A DNA stretch of 52,773 nt from CG2-30-36-16 sp964372115 (GTDB taxonomy: Bacteria > Bacteroidota > Ignavibacteria > Ignavibacteriales > Ignavibacteriaceae): the NCBI GenBank assembly GCA_964372115.1, contig CAYJPN010000036.1, positions 1 through 52,773 on the forward strand. Direction: 5' to 3'. Shown here piece after piece: positions 1 to 8,136 of the stretch; within the stretch, counting starts at the first letter, position 1, and each line of letters opens with the position of its first letter. The notes beneath the pieces were generated by a model. That model was not told the DNA's origin. It was given only the letters and a program-made list of their open reading frames with translations, and did not search any database. The position numbers and the translations under genes were made by a program.

Positions 1-109
1 TCAGTTTTTTTACTCTCAAAAAGAAATTTGGGTTTTTAAGGGTTGACTAATTATTTATCGTATCTGAGCCTGCATTTCCACACCAATTTCTATCATTAAG
101 TTCAATATA

Positions 110-2392
110 TTATTTTTTTCTTTTTAATATTTGTGCAGTGGAATAAAGGAAGACCAGATTGAATAAAATGATAACAAGAATATCTATTAATAAGTTGTCC
201 AAGTTAAAACCAATTTGACTGATGGCAAAACTTTGATTCCCTTTGAATTCACTTATAAGTACAGCTTCAAACGACCATCGGCTCAGCATAAGCCCGGCTA
301 ACAATTTGACAAATTCCTTCATATTTCCAAATGTACTGATTAACCCACCTAGAATTACTTGAGGAATGAGTACAATTGGAATTAAACCCATCGCTGCCTC
401 GTTCGTGCTAACAATAGATGAAATGAAAAGACCAATTGACAATGACGAGATGGACGTTAAAAGGAGGATGACAAAGAGCTGGAAGAAATTGCCGCTCAAA
501 TCCAACGTAATAGATACAGTTCCGACCAGAATTAACGATTGCACCAAACATAGTAATGAAAGCACAAACATTTTTGAAAAAAGATATGATGGGATTTTGA
601 GATTAACCATCCGCTCCCTTTTAAAAATTGATTGCTCAGAGACAAGTTCTCTCGCGGCATTTGAACACCCTAACCAAATAGCAGCAATTACTAAAATAAA
701 GACAGCTTGTGTTTTTTCGTCCGGTTTACCAAACACAAGAGAGACTAACATGGCAATAATAGGTGCCTGCAAAAGTAAAATTAAAGTACTTATTTTATCG
801 CGGACCTTTATTTTTAGATATCTTTGAGTTAAGATAAATAGCTGGGAAAAATTTGCTTCTCTTGATTGAGTAAAGTTTCCCGTGGTCTCTTTTATTAAAA
901 CAGCACTGTTATTGTCGGAGCGATCTTTAACAAATGTTTTGTAGTATTGAGAATCTTGGTACTTTCTTTTCCAAAAATCAGGTTGTTCTCCTTTTAGTTT
1001 ATCAAAAATTTGAAAGGGTTTGTCAACCTCAAAATAACTTGTCGCTTTATTCGCATGACCAAAATATGCAAGTTTTCCCCCTTTTGTTAAGACAATGAGA
1101 TGCGTTAAAATTTCAAAATTTTCTTTAGTAATGTTATGTGTTGTAAGAACAACTATCTTGCCCTTGTTGGTTATTTCTTGTAAAAGGTTCATAACATCAT
1201 GGTCGGACTTTGGGTCTAATCCACTTGTTGGCTCATCTAAAAATAAAATTGATGGTTCGGTTAAAAGTTCTTGCCCAAGATTTACACGCTTTCTCTGGCC
1301 TCCGCTAATACCCTTTTTTTCCGCCGTACCGATCAGCGTTGTTTTGGCTTCTGTTAAGTCTAAAGTATTAATAACATTATTTACTTGATCTGAAATTTCA
1401 GTGGACGAGAATTTGTTGAAACGCAATTTGGCAGTGTAAGTAAGAGATTCTTCAACTTTTAATTCGCGATGGATGATATCATCTTGAGGAACGTAACCAA
1501 TCTGCCCCTTGAAAGAATCAAAATTATCATAAAGAGATTGATCGTTTATATAAACTTTACCTAAAGAAGGTTTTGTAACCCCATTCATCATCATCATAAG
1601 TGTCGTTTTCCCAGCGCCACTAGGACCAATAAGCCCGACAAACTCACCCGGCAATATTGTTAACCCTATATTTTCCACTATTGTTTTTCCATCAACAATA
1701 AAAGATAAATCTTGAATTGATATTTTAATGTCACCTGTAATAATTTCTTCATTAAAGAATATGCTTTCAAGATCAAGCGGAATCCCTGCAATTATTATTT
1801 TGTCTTGAGCCGTTATTGTTTGTTTCTTTATTTTTTTTCCGTTTACAAATGTTCCATTAGCACTCTCAAAATCTTCTATTACCCAATCCTCACCGAACTT
1901 TTTGATTTGTGCATGATGGCGGGAGGATTTTACATTATTTATTACGATATCATTATCGCTTCCTCGCCCAATTGTAATTATGTTTTTGCTTGAAAGGTCT
2001 TTGTTGACTCTCTGTTCTTTGGAAGTAGTGTGTACGATTGAACCGGAACTTTTAGCAACCGCTGAGTTTATAACATCCCAGTTTAATTTGCAATCATTCC
2101 CCAGAAGAATCTCATCATTATTTGTAACTCTGCAAATAGTTATTTTCTTTTTATTTACAAAAACACCATTAGAGGAATCCAAATCTTCAATCATAAAAAC
2201 GCCATTAATTAATTTGATATGCGCGTGCTTTGAAGAAACTTTGGGGTGATTTATATGGATACTGTTTTCTTTTGCTCTGCCGATTGTTAGAGTTATTTCT
2301 TTTTCCGGGGTGCTCTTTATCAGGAAAGCACCACAGTCGGGGCAAAAAACAGCATCATTATCTAAGTTGGAATTGCATGTATGGCATTTCAT
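110..2392 (-). CDS. Double-FHA ABC transporter (ATPase fused to ABC2 membrane domain)
   Basis: This is a half-transporter of the ABCG layout, with the ATPase before the membrane domain. It begins with a zinc ribbon (CxxC...CxxC, residues 3-21). Two FHA domains follow (about 34-106 and 138-210), each with the GR, SxxHA/RHHA and NG signature positions. The ABC ATPase (about 224-440) has Walker A GPSGAGKTT near 253, signature SGGQRKR near 362 and Walker B ILFLDEPTSGLD near 382. About six membrane segments fill residues 525-758. Mycobacterial Rv1747 has the same FHA-ABC plan and is controlled by Ser/Thr kinases, so regulation by the neighbouring kinases is likely; the cargo is unknown. Its start overlaps the stop of the upstream LEA14-like gene by 4 bases (ATGA), so the two are translationally coupled. 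Confidence 0.93.
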   Translation of the reverse strand: MKCHTCNSNLDNDAVFCPDCGAFLIKSTPEKEITLTIGRAKENSIHINHPKVSSKHAHIKLINGVFMIEDLDSSNGVFVNKKKITICRVTNNDEILLGNDCKLNWDVINSAVAKSSGSIVHTTSKEQRVNKDLSSKNIITIGRGSDNDIVINNVKSSRHHAQIKKFGEDWVIEDFESANGTFVNGKKIKKQTITAQDKIIIAGIPLDLESIFFNEEIITGDIKISIQDLSFIVDGKTIVENIGLTILPGEFVGLIGPSGAGKTTLMMMMNGVTKPSLGKVYINDQSLYDNFDSFKGQIGYVPQDDIIHRELKVEESLTYTAKLRFNKFSSTEISDQVNNVINTLDLTEAKTTLIGTAEKKGISGGQRKRVNLGQELLTEPSILFLDEPTSGLDPKSDHDVMNLLQEITNKGKIVVLTTHNITKENFEILTHLIVLTKGGKLAYFGHANKATSYFEVDKPFQIFDKLKGEQPDFWKRKYQDSQYYKTFVKDRSDNNSAVLIKETTGNFTQSREANFSQLFILTQRYLKIKVRDKISTLILLLQAPIIAMLVSLVFGKPDEKTQAVFILVIAAIWLGCSNAARELVSEQSIFKRERMVNLKIPSYLFSKMFVLSLLCLVQSLILVGTVSITLDLSGNFFQLFVILLLTSISSLSIGLFISSIVSTNEAAMGLIPIVLIPQVILGGLISTFGNMKEFVKLLAGLMLSRWSFEAVLISEFKGNQSFAISQIGFNLDNLLIDILVIILFNLVFLYSTAQILKRKK

Positions 2393-3270
2393 AGTTTTAT
2401 TAAAACCCCCTTAAAGTTGTATGGAAGTATTATATCATAGTCAAGGATTTTAAGATAAAGATCCCCTTTAGTTTCATACTCTATTTTGCGAGAAAAGAGG
2501 GAACTAAATAATGAAGTGACTGAACTGAAATTGTTTAGTTTAAAAACAATTTTCCCATTTACAATTTGATTTTTAGCTTTTAGAGTAAGCGGGCCTGTCA
2601 AATCACCATCACCTGCATAAGAACCATTAATATAAATTTTCGAAGGGTATTTCGTTAATGTAAATGCAAGCCCGTAGGGGTTTTTTAATTGGAAGCCAAT
2701 TTCAACTACCGATTCACTTAAACCAATTTCTTTTAATGAGGCTTCATCAATAGAGATTATTTTATCTTTTTGGGAATCTTTTTCTATCGTTTTGAAAAGA
2801 TTGTCTTTTAGTGAAAATGTAAGGGGTAAATCAATTTCTATCGGGATGTTAACCATTGCAATAACAGCCGTTAGTTTGCCAACTAATCTTAATTTTAAGG
2901 AGTCTTCACCGGTATTGAAGAGTGAAACTGCTCGTCTTGTGCTCAGGTTAACAGACAGCTCAATATCAGCATACGATTTTGCCGTTATATCCACAGGTTT
3001 ATTTTTTAGAGCCGAACCTAATGTATCATTTGCATATACCATATTTACAAATAAGTTTTTAATAGTTGAAGATATAATATTCTTATTCTCAATAGTTACT
3101 ATTACAAGCAACTTAATACTATCGGAATTTATTTCTTCAATTCGAATATCTTTAATCGATTTAATTTCCGGAGAAAATATTGAAGGAGAACAAAAAAATT
3201 TATTTGCAGCAACTGTAAAAAGTAAAATTGCTGAAAGTGAAATTAGTATTTTTATCATGATTGATTTCAT
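2389..3270 (-). CDS. Membrane-anchored LEA14/WHy-like protein
   Basis: This 293-residue protein has an N-terminal hydrophobic segment (about residues 6-25) without a clear lipobox, so it is probably a signal anchor with a periplasmic body. The body looks like two copies of a beta-rich LEA type-2 (WHy) domain, about residues 38-150 and 165-290. The second contains the typical run around NPYGLAF. LEA14-like proteins often accompany envelope transport or lipid-trafficking systems. Here it shares a 4-base overlap with the FHA-ABC transporter and is probably its partner. The family call is by eye from the pattern of strands and the NPxG motif, and is moderately sure. Confidence 0.7.
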   Translation of the reverse strand: MKSIMIKILISLSAILLFTVAANKFFCSPSIFSPEIKSIKDIRIEEINSDSIKLLVIVTIENKNIISSTIKNLFVNMVYANDTLGSALKNKPVDITAKSYADIELSVNLSTRRAVSLFNTGEDSLKLRLVGKLTAVIAMVNIPIEIDLPLTFSLKDNLFKTIEKDSQKDKIISIDEASLKEIGLSESVVEIGFQLKNPYGLAFTLTKYPSKIYINGSYAGDGDLTGPLTLKAKNQIVNGKIVFKLNNFSSVTSLFSSLFSRKIEYETKGDLYLKILDYDIILPYNFKGVLIKL

Positions 3271-3521
3271 AAAGTTATTGTTTGATGTTCTGAGATAATA
3301 TTTTTTTTTATTTACTTAACGATTTCCGTGTCAGTATAAATTACCTATGTCATCCTCACAGTTTTTATCTTTAATTTTGTAGGCTCTTATTTGCTGCACA
3401 ATGTCATCTTTTCGGAATTATAAAATATTTCCATTTTAGTTTTGCTAACTAACGTTCTTTGTTTATAAATTATTTTTCTCTTCTCTATCTAAGCAAAAAA
3501 TCACTTAAATACACCAAAGCG

Positions 3522-5087
3522 TTAAAAGTCCTGCACGACACGAAAACCGACATTGCTGACACGGTTATCGGGGTTGCTCCTATTGCGGTAAGCAGAACGG
3601 CAAAGGTCATCATAGGAGTTCCACGAGCCGCCGCGCAGAACGCGATATGCCCCACTGCTCGGGCCTTGAGGATTATTTCCGGGGCTAGTCTTATAATAAT
3701 TTCCATCATACCAATCACTGCACCATTCGCATACGTTTCCACTCATATCATAAATTCCTATTTCATTTGGATTTTTACTACCAACACTATGTGTTTTTAA
3801 TTTGGAATTTCCAAAGTGCCACGCAACCTCATTAATATAGTTACTACCGCTATATTTATAACCTTTACTTTTATTTCCGCCTCTCGCCGCATATTCCCAT
3901 TCTGCCTCTGTGGGTAAACGGTATTTCTGTCCCGTGTTTTTATTTAGCTTTGTTAGAAAATTTTGCGCGTCCGTCCAGCTAACACTTTCTACTGGTAAAT
4001 TATCTCCCTTAAAATGGCTTGGATTTTTTCCCATTATGGCTTCCCATTCTTTCTGCGTTATGGGGTATTTTCCGATATAAAAACTATTCAGAGTCACGGT
4101 ATGTGTTTTTTTGAATAGTCCCAGCGCATTAGAACTTTCTCTTTGAAAACTTCCTCCTTCAACTAATACCATTTCCGGTTCGATAAATACTTTAGGTTTC
4201 GGAGATTCAATTTTTTGTTTGGGTGCTTCTATTTTTGGTGCCTTCGCATAAATCCTCGGTTGATCGATTTTAACCTCTCTATTGGTAAAATCTTCTCCGC
4301 ATTGATAACAGGTAACATAACGGTTATCCTTTTTCTTCTCACACATCTTTTGCACAACTAAGGCTGTTTGCTCACTAATATTATTAACAATAGTGCGGGG
4401 ATCACCAATGCTTCCAAGAACTATTTCGTTCATCACTTCGTAATCGCTTTCGGTATTCGTATTAAACGGGAGCTTACCGGTAAGCATTTCGTAAAGGACA
4501 ATTCCTAAACTGTAAATATCAGTTCTTTGGTCTATGTCTTTTGCGGCTCTTATTTGTTCGGGACTCATGTAATATATTGTACCCATCTTGGTACCGGTTT
4601 TTGTCATGCCTCTATCGCCCAGCACTTTAGCTATACCGAAGTCCATTATTTTTACCGCATCATTTTCATCTAACATTATGTTGCTTGGTTTTAAATCACG
4701 ATGAACTATACCTTTTTGGTGTGCATATCCGACACCTTCAAGTATTTGAGACATTATTTTTATAGCACGCTGATCAGGGATTAGACCGGTTTTTTGTATT
4801 ATGCTTTTTAATGTTTCCCCCCTTGCATATTCCATTATCATATAATAATTCCCCTCCTCTTCAAAAAACGCGTGAAGCGAAACTATATTTGTATGCATTA
4901 AGCTTGCGTGAACTTTTGCCTCCTGTTGGAAACGTTCTACGAACTGTTGATCAGCAGTTAAAAGCGGATTAAGAAATTTAATAGCAACCTTTCTAGCAAG
5001 CATCTTATCCTTCGCCAGATAAACGCTTCCCATACCTCCTTCACCGAGTTTTTTGATTATTTCAAATCCTCGAATATTTTTATGCAT
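3522..5087 (-). CDS. Ser/Thr protein kinase with C-terminal SUMF1 (FGE-like) domain, DGR-type variable end
   Basis: The N-terminal PknB-type kinase domain (about residues 8-265) has the glycine loop GEGGMG, VAIK lysine, HRDLKPSN catalytic loop, DFG and an activation loop TKTGTKMGT. A Pro/Lys-rich linker leads to a SUMF1/FGE-sulfatase C-type-lectin fold from about residue 300 (EPEMVLVEGGSF) to the end. No membrane segment is visible, so both domains should be cytoplasmic. Aligned by eye to human FGE, the two catalytic cysteines (336 and 341) are replaced, which suggests a binding rather than an oxidase role. The 24 codons after GGSW (residues about 489-512) differ sharply from the sister genes while the preceding ~600 bp are nearly identical, as expected for a DGR variable region. 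Confidence 0.93.
   Translation of the reverse strand: MHKNIRGFEIIKKLGEGGMGSVYLAKDKMLARKVAIKFLNPLLTADQQFVERFQQEAKVHASLMHTNIVSLHAFFEEEGNYYMIMEYARGETLKSIIQKTGLIPDQRAIKIMSQILEGVGYAHQKGIVHRDLKPSNIMLDENDAVKIMDFGIAKVLGDRGMTKTGTKMGTIYYMSPEQIRAAKDIDQRTDIYSLGIVLYEMLTGKLPFNTNTESDYEVMNEIVLGSIGDPRTIVNNISEQTALVVQKMCEKKKDNRYVTCYQCGEDFTNREVKIDQPRIYAKAPKIEAPKQKIESPKPKVFIEPEMVLVEGGSFQRESSNALGLFKKTHTVTLNSFYIGKYPITQKEWEAIMGKNPSHFKGDNLPVESVSWTDAQNFLTKLNKNTGQKYRLPTEAEWEYAARGGNKSKGYKYSGSNYINEVAWHFGNSKLKTHSVGSKNPNEIGIYDMSGNVCEWCSDWYDGNYYKTSPGNNPQGPSSGAYRVLRGGSWNSYDDLCRSAYRNRSNPDNRVSNVGFRVVQDF
3549..3620 (-). other. DGR-type variable region 1
   Basis: These 72 bases lie between the invariant TGG of GGSW and the invariant GGT-TTT-CGT of GFR at the 3' end of the kinase-SUMF1 gene. 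Against the matching stretch at 21546-21617 I count about 25 differing bases, while the next ~600 bp upstream in the gene show about three. Constant codons (TGC-CGT-TCT-GCT and the CGT) alternate with variable codons whose third base is mostly fixed as C or T. The alleles fit a template made of AAC/AAT codons. The call rests on pattern only; no template repeat is in the window. Confidence 0.8.
3621..4226 (-). repeat. Repeated SUMF1 coding block, copy 1
   Basis: This block encodes the constant part of the SUMF1 domain. It is nearly identical to 21618-22231 (about three differences seen by eye). Over roughly 3651-4162 it also matches 17362-17873. Such identity between genes whose kinase halves differ points to recent gene conversion or domain shuffling. 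Confidence 0.85.
4481..4709 (-). repeat. Shared kinase C-lobe segment, copy 1
   Basis: About 229 bases of the kinase coding sequence (catalytic loop to after the APE region) are essentially identical to 10221-10449 and 16494-16722, with one difference noted. Sequence on both sides diverges, so the genes are mosaics produced by recombination between paralogues. Confidence 0.8.
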
Positions 5088-5101
5088 AAATTTTATACCA
5101 T

Positions 5102-7414
5102 TTATTCGTAACTAATTTTCCAGAGCTTTGCCAATCTATCATCGCTACCAGTAAGCAAATATTTTCCGTCTCTGCTAACGGAAATAGAATTGATTGCTGC
5201 ATTATGACCATTGAAACTTTTTAGCTGGTTGCCAGTATTTATATCCCAAACAATTATATTTCTATCTAATCCGCAGCTAAATAAAAAATTTGAATCAGAT
5301 GAAAAATCCACGCCGGTTACTCTTGAAGTATGTCCAGTAAACTGATACATTAATTTGCCGGAAGAAAATTGGAAAACACGAACTGTTTTGTCCGACCCTC
5401 CAATAGCGACATATTTACCATTGCGAGATAATGACATTGAATAAATATCCGAATCAGTGGCTCTGAAGGATCGAGTCTGTGTCCCATCTTCAATATTCCA
5501 TACAGAAATGCTTTTATTATTTGCGGCGTATACAATGGACTTTCCATCGGGAGTAAAACAAATTGATTTGAGAACTGAACTGGCTGTTTTGAACTTTGCA
5601 ATTTTTTTACCATCGGATATATTCCATAAAATGATAAATCCATCATCGCTTGATGAAGCAAGTAAACGATTGTTCGGTGAAAATGCAACCGAAGTAACAT
5701 TGTAGAAATGTTCTTTAAATTCTAATAGCAATTTTTTTGTTGAAATATCCCAAAGTCTCACAACGTCGTCTTCATGTCCGGAAGCCAAATATTTATCGTC
5801 ACTAGAAAAAGCGATACATAACGTTTGATCGTTGCCTGTACTAAAAGCACCAAGATCAGAATTATTTACAGCATTCCATAGTAAAACGTCTTTATTATCT
5901 CCTCCCAAAGCGACATTATTATTTCTTCCAAATTTTGCTACCCTTATTATTCCATTTAATTTCCTAGCACTTATTACTTCGGAAATCGAACTGATAATTG
6001 GATATTGCACTTCTTCAATTGTTTTGGGCGCCGCATTTGGGCTGGTACTACTTTCCGAACTTAGATTTTTTTCTTCGGAGGGTGATGAATTTTCTATTGC
6101 AATACCGGGTTCATTTCCGGATTGTGTTTCACTTGATGGTTGAATAGGTGTATTCTTTTCAAAATCGCTGGGAGCCATTTTGTCATTTCGTGCATTACCA
6201 TTTATAGTAATATTATTATCCTTTTCATTTGGAGAGTTGTTCTTGTTTACTGTGTCCCCAAACGTGGTTTCCGATTTAATTTCTTCATTTCCCTGGAATA
6301 CAAAAAAGTAAAGTCCTGCTCCCGCCATACATAGGAAGAGAAAAATAAACATGAAGATAAGGACTTTGTTTCCGGAACCCGATTTAAGAACTTGATTTGG
6401 TATTGCTGTTTGTTTAGTCATTACTCTTTCAGGAATTCGTTCTTCAGGCTTAGGATCAATTACTATTTCATCCTCAACAGCCGGAACGGTTGAGATATGA
6501 ATATTTTCCGCTTTATTATCTTTTGAATCAGCTTGGACTTCTGAATTGTTTGTACCGGAAATTATTTTAGATTCTGGGGCAACAATATTATTTGCTTTAA
6601 CTACAATCTCTTCATTTAATAGAGAAATAACTTCGGCGCAGCTTGAAAATCTTTTTTCTCTATCTTTTTGAACACATTTATAAAATATATCTACAGTTTG
6701 ATCACTTATATGGGGATAGTAGTTACGCGGGTCTATAAATTCCTTCTCAACAATTTGCTTCATTATTTCAAAATCACTTTTAGTATTAAGGTCAAGTGGT
6801 ATTTTGGCTGTAAGCATTTCATAAAAAGTAATACCAAGACTATAAATATCTGTTCTTCCATCAAGAGTCTCTTTAGCGAGAACTTGTTCAGGCGACATAT
6901 AGTATATAGTGCCAACATTGGTTCCGGTTTTTGTGAGTCCTTTGTCACCCATAATTTTTGCGATTCCGAAATCCATTATTTTAACATTATCATCTTTGTC
7001 CAGGATAATATTGCTTGGCTTTATATCCCTGTGAATAATACCTTTGCTGTGTGCATAACCGACCCCCTCTAATAATTGCTTGAATATTTTATTAACTCTT
7101 TTTTGAGGAATCGGTCCGGTTCTTTTTATTATTTCTTTTAGAGTATTTCCTTCTGCAAATTCCATTACCATACAATATTTTTCTTCATCTAAAAAGAAAT
7201 TATAAAGAGTAACTATGTTTGGATGCACTAGAGAAGCCTGTAAACGAGCTTCTTGTTTAAAACGATCTGTAAATTGTGCATCATTTGTTAATTGAGGATT
7301 TAATATTTTAAGGGCAACTTTCCTGCCGAGCATAGAATCCTCGGCAAGATATACGCTCCCCATACCACCCTCGCCGATTTTCTCGATTATCTTGTATCCA
7401 CTCATTTGCTGCAT
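5102..7414 (-). CDS. Transmembrane Ser/Thr kinase with WD40 beta-propeller
   Basis: This 770-residue protein has a PknB-type kinase (about residues 7-265; GEGGMG, VALK, HRDIKPSN, DFG, TKTGTNVGT). A low-complexity acidic and polar juxtamembrane stretch follows, then one membrane segment at about 347-372. Another Ser/Asn/Pro-rich spacer leads to about seven WD40 repeats (about 490-768, with units ending in VxLWD, IILWN, VRVFQF, IIVWD, AKLWK). Seven blades would close one propeller outside the membrane, probably a binding platform that reports an envelope state to the kinase. It is 14 bases upstream of the kinase-SUMF1 gene and likely cotranscribed. Kinase-TM-WD40 fusions are known in bacteria; the ligand cannot be told. 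Confidence 0.93.
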   Translation of the reverse strand: MQQMSGYKIIEKIGEGGMGSVYLAEDSMLGRKVALKILNPQLTNDAQFTDRFKQEARLQASLVHPNIVTLYNFFLDEEKYCMVMEFAEGNTLKEIIKRTGPIPQKRVNKIFKQLLEGVGYAHSKGIIHRDIKPSNIILDKDDNVKIMDFGIAKIMGDKGLTKTGTNVGTIYYMSPEQVLAKETLDGRTDIYSLGITFYEMLTAKIPLDLNTKSDFEIMKQIVEKEFIDPRNYYPHISDQTVDIFYKCVQKDREKRFSSCAEVISLLNEEIVVKANNIVAPESKIISGTNNSEVQADSKDNKAENIHISTVPAVEDEIVIDPKPEERIPERVMTKQTAIPNQVLKSGSGNKVLIFMFIFLFLCMAGAGLYFFVFQGNEEIKSETTFGDTVNKNNSPNEKDNNITINGNARNDKMAPSDFEKNTPIQPSSETQSGNEPGIAIENSSPSEEKNLSSESSTSPNAAPKTIEEVQYPIISSISEVISARKLNGIIRVAKFGRNNNVALGGDNKDVLLWNAVNNSDLGAFSTGNDQTLCIAFSSDDKYLASGHEDDVVRLWDISTKKLLLEFKEHFYNVTSVAFSPNNRLLASSSDDGFIILWNISDGKKIAKFKTASSVLKSICFTPDGKSIVYAANNKSISVWNIEDGTQTRSFRATDSDIYSMSLSRNGKYVAIGGSDKTVRVFQFSSGKLMYQFTGHTSRVTGVDFSSDSNFLFSCGLDRNIIVWDINTGNQLKSFNGHNAAINSISVSRDGKYLLTGSDDRLAKLWKISYE

Positions 7415-7584
7415 AGTCGGTTTTCCTGTTATTGTTAATAAATTATAAAACTTTTTACTTCTAAGTGTAACTGAGTTAATTTCCTTTTTTAGACGCCATT
7501 AATTCTTTGGATGCGTCCGTCCATTTTATGCACTATAATGTTTCCCGGATAAATAAGTTATAAATACCCGTCTTCGTTTTGCAA

Positions 7585-8094
7585 TTAATTCACAAAATAA
7601 TCTTTTCTGCGAATTAAATAGTAGAGAATATAACCTTGGAATGCCACCATGAATAAAACTGTAATTATAGCAATAGTAGTAGCCATAGAAGCAACATCTC
7701 GACCATATACGCCCGGAGTATTTTCAATTATCTTATTAACAGCAAATAATTGTAAAATACTATTTGCAATAGCAAAATATATCCAGTACAGGTATATTTC
7801 CCTGGCTTTTCTCTGAAGCTTAAGAAATCCGTAACCGCAGTAAAATGCCAGAATTGCCCCGGCTAAACTTACAAATGTAGCTATGGCAACAGGAACATTT
7901 ATACCGAGCACATAAGAATTATATTCTTGAATACTAAAACTTCCGATAAGACTAAATACTCCGCCTATATAAAGAAGAACAGCGAGAACAGTAACCCCAG
8001 TTGGTCGTTTGGGAGTGCCGAGAGTAGCATTACAATGTTTACACACAACCGCACCATCTGCAATTTCTTGACCGCAATTTGTACAATAAGTCAT
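7585..8094 (-). CDS. Zinc-ribbon protein with four membrane segments
   Basis: An N-terminal zinc ribbon (CTNCGQEIADGAVVCKHC, residues 4-21) precedes four hydrophobic segments spanning about residues 30-160. No catalytic motif is seen. The layout matches the broad group of zinc-ribbon membrane proteins of unknown role. Several other zinc-ribbon proteins in this window share the same N-terminal pattern. It sits between two kinase genes on the same strand, so a role in the same signalling network is possible but unproven. Confidence 0.75.
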   Translation of the reverse strand: MTYCTNCGQEIADGAVVCKHCNATLGTPKRPTGVTVLAVLLYIGGVFSLIGSFSIQEYNSYVLGINVPVAIATFVSLAGAILAFYCGYGFLKLQRKAREIYLYWIYFAIANSILQLFAVNKIIENTPGVYGRDVASMATTIAIITVLFMVAFQGYILYYLIRRKDYFVN

Positions 8095-8136
8095 AATCTA
8101 TCTCCTACAAGTTTTTATTTATAAGTAATGTATTTT

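Noticed and set aside
3485..3742. Open frame across the SUMF1 3' end, repeated at 15570, 17163 and 21449
   Set aside because: It lies in another frame of the same strand over the SUMF1 coding region. Its recurrence follows from the duplicated DNA, not from a separate gene.
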